From positions 1-10,120 of the forward strand of contig JAJTHA010000215.1 of assembly GCA_021299565.1 (NCBI GenBank): DNA of 10,120 nt. The letters are read 5' to 3'. Shown in pieces: positions 6,060 to 10,120 of the stretch; positions within the stretch are counted from its first letter, which is position 1; the number at the start of each line of letters is the position of its first letter. Made by a program: the position numbers and the translations under genes. The notes below the pieces were generated by a model. The model worked only from the letters and a program-made list of their open reading frames with translations. It did no database searches and had not been told where the DNA came from. The DNA comes from Candidatus Caenarcanales bacterium (GTDB taxonomy: Bacteria; Cyanobacteriota; Vampirovibrionia; LMEP-6097).

Positions 6060-6910
6060 CTAGTCGGGCTTGGATTAACAGCTAAATTCAAATTAAAAGC
6101 TGGATTTTGACTACGCTCTCGGGTATTTCCCTCCAAAGCCAAAAGCTGAGTAGTTTTAAGCAATGGGTACTTGATCTTGAGAATATCGACAAGTTTTTTG
6201 TGATTGGAATCAATAGCAAAAATAAATTTGGTATCCGATTTTTCAAAATCTATAAAATATTCAGCGAAAGCCAAAAGAAGATTTTCTAATTCATCACTAA
6301 ATCTGATTGGTGCAATAATATTAACCACAGAAATTTCTAGTTCTTCTTTATAGATGAAGGCTGCAATTTGATTGGTATCTGAGCTTGAGCAAATGACATA
6401 AATTTTATCAAAATTAGATTCAAAAAATAATTCGTTTCTAACCAAAAATTCTCTATGCTCAAGACTAATGCAATGCTCATCAATCTCTATAAGGCTTTCA
6501 AGATCGTCTTTGTCATAAGCTCTACAGAGATAAGCAAATTGTTTTTTGAAATCAGGTTTTTCTGTTGATTGACTTGTATCAAATTCAAAAAAATAACGGC
6601 GATTAATTCTTCTAAAGCCACAACTATTCATAAATGCGATATCATTGGCTTCAGTAATTTCATTTAATTCTCTTAGGAAATATTTTGTTTTATGCTTAGT
6701 GCTATATTCTTTAGTGAAAATTTGCATCAAAGCTTGATTATGACTTTGAACAGCAAGTATCTCCACAATTTGATTATTAAAAGCACTATATCTAAAAGTA
6801 ATTAAGTCAATAATATGAGATTTTTCAAATTGTGCGTAATAATATTTGCCCCACAAAAGATCAATTTTGTGTATTGCCAGATCTAATAGATTTAGAGATC
6901 GTGCTTTCAC
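6056..6910 (-). CDS. Hypothetical protein with two GNAT acetyltransferase-like halves
   Basis: I do not recognise a named family. With the GTG start at 6910 the protein has 284 residues, beginning MKARSLNLLD. The first half ends in NEITEANDIAFMNSCGFRRINRRYFFEF (82-110), which has the shape of a GNAT C-terminus (an N/A-rich helix, then F..SCGF before the final strands). After a charged linker (111-125) the second half ends similarly with DSNHKKLVDILKIKYPLLKTTQLLALEG. The acetyl-CoA-binding Q/RxxGxG/A loop is not obvious in either half, so activity is uncertain. The frame is open further upstream to a GTG at 6976, but that form would overlap the signal-peptide codons of the divergent gene. A TATAAT 7 bases upstream of 6910 supports the shorter form. 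Its stop overlaps the carboxypeptidase stop by 4 bases. It is cytosolic, with no membrane segments. Confidence 0.6.
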   Translation of the reverse strand: MKARSLNLLDLAIHKIDLLWGKYYYAQFEKSHIIDLITFRYSAFNNQIVEILAVQSHNQALMQIFTKEYSTKHKTKYFLRELNEITEANDIAFMNSCGFRRINRRYFFEFDTSQSTEKPDFKKQFAYLCRAYDKDDLESLIEIDEHCISLEHREFLVRNELFFESNFDKIYVICSSSDTNQIAAFIYKEELEISVVNIIAPIRFSDELENLLLAFAEYFIDFEKSDTKFIFAIDSNHKKLVDILKIKYPLLKTTQLLALEGNTRERSQNPAFNLNLAVNPSPTS

Positions 6911-6917
6911 ACTCAAT

Positions 6918-6923
6918 ATTATA
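6918..6923 (-). promoter_or_regulatory. TATAAT box for the minus-strand GNAT-like gene
   Basis: Read on the minus strand, TATAAT occupies 6923 to 6918, with 7 bases between it and the GTG at 6910. Transcription would start at about the initiation codon, a second possible leaderless arrangement like argB. No good -35 or Shine-Dalgarno is seen. Confidence 0.35.
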
Positions 6924-6924
6924 G

Positions 6925-6933
6925 TGTTATGAT
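6925..6933 (+). promoter_or_regulatory. Extended -10 promoter candidate for the small secreted protein
   Basis: TGTTATGAT combines the extended TGn element with TATGAT (5 of 6 to consensus). TTCACA at 6906-6911 (4 of 6 to TTGACA) sits 16 bp upstream. The box ends 11 bases before the ATG at 6945, so the leader would be only a few bases. It lies back to back with the minus-strand TATAAT, so the two polymerases would compete. Confidence 0.4.
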
Positions 6934-6944
6934 GGCTAATATTA

Positions 6945-7346
6945 ATGAAAAGGCTAATATTATCCGGGATAACCACAGTTTTGATAGCTGGTTCTGCCTA
7001 TGCTTATTACCCAGCAACTGTATTCAAATTCAAAAACTGCAAAATAAGACCAAGACAAGTTGAGAATCTTGAGGATAGTTTTTTGAAATATCTAGAAGAT
7101 CATCAAGCAATATTAACTGCCAAAAACAAAAAATATAAAGTTGATCAATTAGCTAGTTTTGATTTTGAATTGGATGAAAAAGGCAATATTGATTTTAATT
7201 CTACTAAAGTAAATAAAAACAAAAAATCTACTAACATCGATTTTAATTTACAGAGTTTGGATTTTTTGAGAAGTCAGAAACTTAAATTGGAGAAGAAGTC
7301 TGAAGATAAAGCAATCACTGTTCTGGTGAAGTATTTGGCGTTTTAG
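6945..7346 (+). CDS. Small exported protein of unknown function
   Basis: The 133-residue product starts with a clear Sec signal peptide: a positive MKR, a hydrophobic core (LILSGITTVLIAG) and a cleavage site after SAYA (residue 20), leaving about 113 residues starting YYPAT. There is no lipobox. The mature part is rich in Lys, Asp and Asn and has one cysteine (32), so it forms no internal disulfide. It contains a helix (QVENLEDSFLKYLEDHQ), a strand pair around FDFELDEKGNIDF (72-84) and a final strand, ITVLVKYLAF. The order strand, G-turn, strand, helix, strand recalls the TonB C-terminal fold (xFxIDxxGxI... then VxVxF), but this is a loose resemblance. There is no clear Shine-Dalgarno. It diverges from the GNAT-like gene, with about 34 bases between starts, and converges on the UbiB-like gene, with 32 bases between stops. 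Confidence 0.72.
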   Translation: MKRLILSGITTVLIAGSAYAYYPATVFKFKNCKIRPRQVENLEDSFLKYLEDHQAILTAKNKKYKVDQLASFDFELDEKGNIDFNSTKVNKNKKSTNIDFNLQSLDFLRSQKLKLEKKSEDKAITVLVKYLAF

Positions 7347-7378
7347 ACTAGTGAAGAAATTATAAATTTTAGGCTAAT

Positions 7379-10120
7379 TTAAGACCCGACCCCGTTGAAA
7401 TAAATTGCAATTTTTTCTGCGGTAGTTAACAAGTCAGCTCGCTTGAGAGAGTCTTTAACAAGACCGGTCACCAATTTGGGCTCTATACCTTCCATTAAGG
7501 GGCGCAAATAACCTAAGGTATCCGCTAGTGAGACCCACTTATCCTCAAGCTCTAGATTATTTCTGGCAACCAAATCCACAAAAGATTCAAAGATATTTTT
7601 GATATTTGCAAAAGCATCTTTCTCATTAGGTTTAATGGTCTTTATCCACGATTGAATTGACGACTTAAAAGCTTCTGGTGAATTTTTAAGCAATGATAAT
7701 AGAAGCGTTGATATGTCATCTTGTTTTTTTGTTGCAATAGCTTTAATCAATTTAAGTAAAGTTTTTTGATCCTCTTTCTCTATCTTCTCCACCGAACCAG
7801 AATCATACCAAAATACTTTGGGCTTCTTTTTATCAGCAATATATCCAAAATTACCTAAATTAGGATCAGATTGATAAGCATCACCCTGAAGTATTTGTCT
7901 AAGTATCTCAAGACCTACTGCATTTCTGCTTTGTTTAGAAATCTCAGGATCTGTGATTTTATCCAACTCGAGACCAGGTTTAAATTTACTTGCAATAACC
8001 AAGCCAGCTGAATTCTCGCGGTCAATTTCAATTGCTTCAAAACTCACATCAAGCAAACTCTTACTAAGATTGCTTTTAAGCAATGTAGCTCTTAGAATTT
8101 CTTCTTGTGGATCGGATTGCACCATAAGTCTTGCTTTGATAACATCTGCTGTATTTGCCGGGATTTTCAGTCCTCCAAAATCACTTGAGTTGTCATTAAT
8201 AAAAGTTATAAGTTTACGGATAAACTCTATATCCATTTCTATATCATCGCGGATAAATGGATGAATGATCTTAACTGCCCTTTGTAAATGACTTTGATCA
8301 GAGCTCATGTCCAGCGGATTACTAGCCGCAAGCTGTGCTTGATAGGTTGCCGCCATAGAACCTTCACCAATTTTTTTGCCTGAATGATTTGGATCAAATC
8401 TGTTAGCGGCTTTCAAAGCAGAATTTAAATGATGATAAAAGAAACTAGTGTCAGCAATAGTATTTTGGCTAGAGAGCTTTCTGAGTTCTTCTTTAAAACT
8501 TTCTGGGAGATCCATGGTTGCTAGCTTTTGTCCAAATTTGATAAAAGCAGGACCTAGGGATTGCAATAATTCAGCAGTTAATTTTTCTATAGTAAGGTTT
8601 TGGGTTTTGGTTAATGCCCACATATTTTTAAATAGAACAGCGAGTTTTTCTCTAGGGCAGTTTGATAAGGCAAACTCTAAAAATCTAGCGAGTGTTTCTT
8701 TGTTTATTGATGATGAGAACTGAATCTTAGCGCTATTAACAATAGTACTTGCTGCATTTTTGAAAAAATAATTTTTGACTTTTTCTTTGCTTAAAATTCC
8801 ATTTGACCCATTTAGAATCTCATCTAATGCTTCAATTTGTTCTCTATCACTTGAAACTGAGTCCATAGTATCTTGCATTGTTTGAGCATCCATCCCGACC
8901 ATTTTTAATAAACGAACTAAAGCATCTGGCATACAAAAAAGCTCTTTTGGAAAATGCCTTCGCCTAAGAACGTTTTGCGCCTGTAAATTATCTTGACTAT
9001 CGACAGTTGCTTGAGAGAAGATATCAGGATTTGTAAAGTCATTAATGGAAGTTATTTCTTGATCAGGCGTCAATAATCTAGTATCAAAACTTCGCTTACC
9101 CAAAAAATACAAAAGCACTTCGGCTTTGTCTGTTTCACGGAACTGAGACAAAACATCCAAAATAGTTTCAGACTCTAATGCTTGAAGTCCAGTTTTATCG
9201 TTATTGATATCTATTTGGCTAGGCTCTGTACTTAAAGAAGATAAAGCAAGCTTAAGCGTTTGAGAATTTTGAGCATCGATAAAAGGCTTTATTAAAGCAT
9301 CGCGAAAGGGAGACTTGGTGTTATAAACTAATAAAATTTTCTTTAGTTTTGGATTATCTCTGAGTAAACTTGGATCAAGACTATTAATCGCAGCTATCTC
9401 TGCTGTATCCTCAAGCTTATTTAATAAATCATTAGAGACATTCTTGTCAATAACTCTCTGCAAATGATTTACTAGTATAGGGTTCAGGAGAGTATCTCTC
9501 AATTTAAACAACAATCCAATATTGCTTTCTTGAGAAATTTGTTCTTTGACTTTTACTATATCTTGCCAGCTATTAAGTTTTGGATACCCGATGGCTTCAA
9601 CTATCTTTTGATCTCTGGAAAATGTCTTGGTAGTAAAAGTAGAAAGTAAAAAATCCAATTTTTCTTGACCAATAGCTTTTGCATCAAACTCAGCCGCAAA
9701 AACCTGATTCCACATATGCCAGAGTTGAGTTAAAGTATAGTTCGACTGCTCAAACTCAGCATACGCCCTAGCAGTAAAATTATTGCGTCCCTCAAACAAA
9801 AATTCTCGCTCAAACTCTTCTTGTCCATGAATGATTATATAATCTACTTCACTGAGACCTAGTAATTTGTCCCGAGAGCTTTCCAAACTAGCTTTCCTCA
9901 ATTCGCTAACTTTTTGAGTCAAGTTACCCTTATCAAGATTTGCAACACGATTTTGTAAAAAATCTTTGGTATCATCTACAATAACTATTGACTCAGCTAC
10001 TTTTGGAATTAAATATTTAATTTGCTCAATCTTATGCTGAGAAGAACGCCCAAAATAATCCCTTGAAAAAATATCCAGAACTTCCTTGGGTAATTCTTTC
10101 AAAACTTGGTCAAGAATAGA
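7379..10120 (-). CDS. Large ABC1/UbiB-family atypical kinase-like protein (5' end cut by window)
   Basis: The frame is open to the right edge, giving 913 residues without the N-terminus. The TTG at 10102 is not a likely start, since the preceding codons (SILDQV) run smoothly into it. Numbering from the edge, residues about 515-900 carry ABC1/UbiB features: KFGQ (528-531, the KxGQ motif) after LGPAFI, a nucleotide loop GEGSMAAT (585-592), AVK with Lys 617, DPNLGNF (752-758) matching the catalytic DPxxGN, and YDSGSV with Asp 773 in the metal-binding DFG place. The family phosphorylates unknown targets or acts as an ATPase, often in quinone or lipid pathways. Residues 1-510 are soluble, mainly helical and unrecognised. 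No transmembrane segment is seen, unlike UbiB, which ends in membrane helices. The loop is Gly-richer than the usual Ala-rich UbiB loop, and DFG reads DSG. No terminator is visible in the 32 bases after the stop. Confidence 0.82.
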   Translation of the reverse strand, partial: SILDQVLKELPKEVLDIFSRDYFGRSSQHKIEQIKYLIPKVAESIVIVDDTKDFLQNRVANLDKGNLTQKVSELRKASLESSRDKLLGLSEVDYIIIHGQEEFEREFLFEGRNNFTARAYAEFEQSNYTLTQLWHMWNQVFAAEFDAKAIGQEKLDFLLSTFTTKTFSRDQKIVEAIGYPKLNSWQDIVKVKEQISQESNIGLLFKLRDTLLNPILVNHLQRVIDKNVSNDLLNKLEDTAEIAAINSLDPSLLRDNPKLKKILLVYNTKSPFRDALIKPFIDAQNSQTLKLALSSLSTEPSQIDINNDKTGLQALESETILDVLSQFRETDKAEVLLYFLGKRSFDTRLLTPDQEITSINDFTNPDIFSQATVDSQDNLQAQNVLRRRHFPKELFCMPDALVRLLKMVGMDAQTMQDTMDSVSSDREQIEALDEILNGSNGILSKEKVKNYFFKNAASTIVNSAKIQFSSSINKETLARFLEFALSNCPREKLAVLFKNMWALTKTQNLTIEKLTAELLQSLGPAFIKFGQKLATMDLPESFKEELRKLSSQNTIADTSFFYHHLNSALKAANRFDPNHSGKKIGEGSMAATYQAQLAASNPLDMSSDQSHLQRAVKIIHPFIRDDIEMDIEFIRKLITFINDNSSDFGGLKIPANTADVIKARLMVQSDPQEEILRATLLKSNLSKSLLDVSFEAIEIDRENSAGLVIASKFKPGLELDKITDPEISKQSRNAVGLEILRQILQGDAYQSDPNLGNFGYIADKKKPKVFWYDSGSVEKIEKEDQKTLLKLIKAIATKKQDDISTLLLSLLKNSPEAFKSSIQSWIKTIKPNEKDAFANIKNIFESFVDLVARNNLELEDKWVSLADTLGYLRPLMEGIEPKLVTGLVKDSLKRADLLTTAEKIAIYFNGVGS

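Noticed and set aside
7347..7378. AAATT-ATA-AATTT inverted repeat between the secreted-protein and UbiB-like genes as a bidirectional terminator
   Set aside because: The stem is 5 A/T pairs with no GC and no proper T-run, too weak to support a terminator call.
6156..8085. TTTTAAGCAATG occurring near 6156, 7685 and 8072 as a possible repeat or uptake signal
   Set aside because: All three lie in minus-strand coding DNA and encode Leu-Leu-Lys with the codons TTG CTT AAA; flanks do not match, so codon preference explains them.
7953..8723. Plus-strand open frames (103 and 91 codons) opposite the UbiB-like gene
   Set aside because: They are Ser/Leu-rich antisense shadows of the kinase domain, with no ribosome binding site or domain signal.
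10100..10102. TTG (minus strand) as the start of the UbiB-like gene
   Set aside because: The frame stays open to base 10120 and there is no Shine-Dalgarno before it; the true start lies outside the window.

Overview
The window is a gene-dense, AT-rich bacterial segment of ten protein genes. Both edge genes are cut. I see no rRNA, tRNA, CRISPR array, insertion sequence or origin. The largest gap between genes is 134 bases (2923-3056), and it is full of regulatory-looking sequence.

Likely source: the N-acetylglutamate kinase reads like the arginine-sensitive cyanobacterial type (N-terminal helix ending LAEALPYIQ, then the GLRVTDA.TMEVVEMVL block). A BolA gene directly followed by a CGFS glutaredoxin is also a cyanobacterial arrangement. 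With the low GC, this fits a non-photosynthetic cyanobacterial relative (Vampirovibrionia/Melainabacteria type). That is inference from remembered family patterns, not a search, and I hold it at about even odds.

Layout. (1) 2-2922, plus strand: the end of a SUF iron-sulfur cluster operon, sufD-sufS-bolA-grxD, closed by a perfect 12-bp-stem terminator at 2944-2973. SufS supplies sulfur, SufD is part of the scaffold, and BolA with the monothiol glutaredoxin probably carries or regulates [2Fe-2S] clusters. (2) 2974-4391: a separate unit, an AAA_14/DUF4143-type ATPase with its own promoter. The promoter sits among a 17-bp palindrome, a 29-bp imperfect tandem repeat and an inverted repeat over the ribosome binding site. 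(3) 4399-6059: argB and an LD-carboxypeptidase (S66) gene, 2 bases apart. A TATAAT box lies just upstream of argB, which has no Shine-Dalgarno, so a leaderless argB mRNA is possible. (4) 6056-7346: a minus-strand GNAT-like protein of unknown substrate. Its stop overlaps the carboxypeptidase stop by 4 bases, and it diverges from a small secreted protein across a very short shared promoter region. (5) 7379-10120, minus strand: a very large ABC1/UbiB-family atypical kinase with more than 500 residues ahead of its KxGQ motif, running off the right edge.

Most of the content is conserved housekeeping (Fe-S assembly, arginine synthesis, murein recycling). The less explained parts are the ATPase with its structured promoter, the GNAT-like/secreted-protein pair and the long N-terminal region of the UbiB-like protein. 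I found no convincing new multi-gene system.
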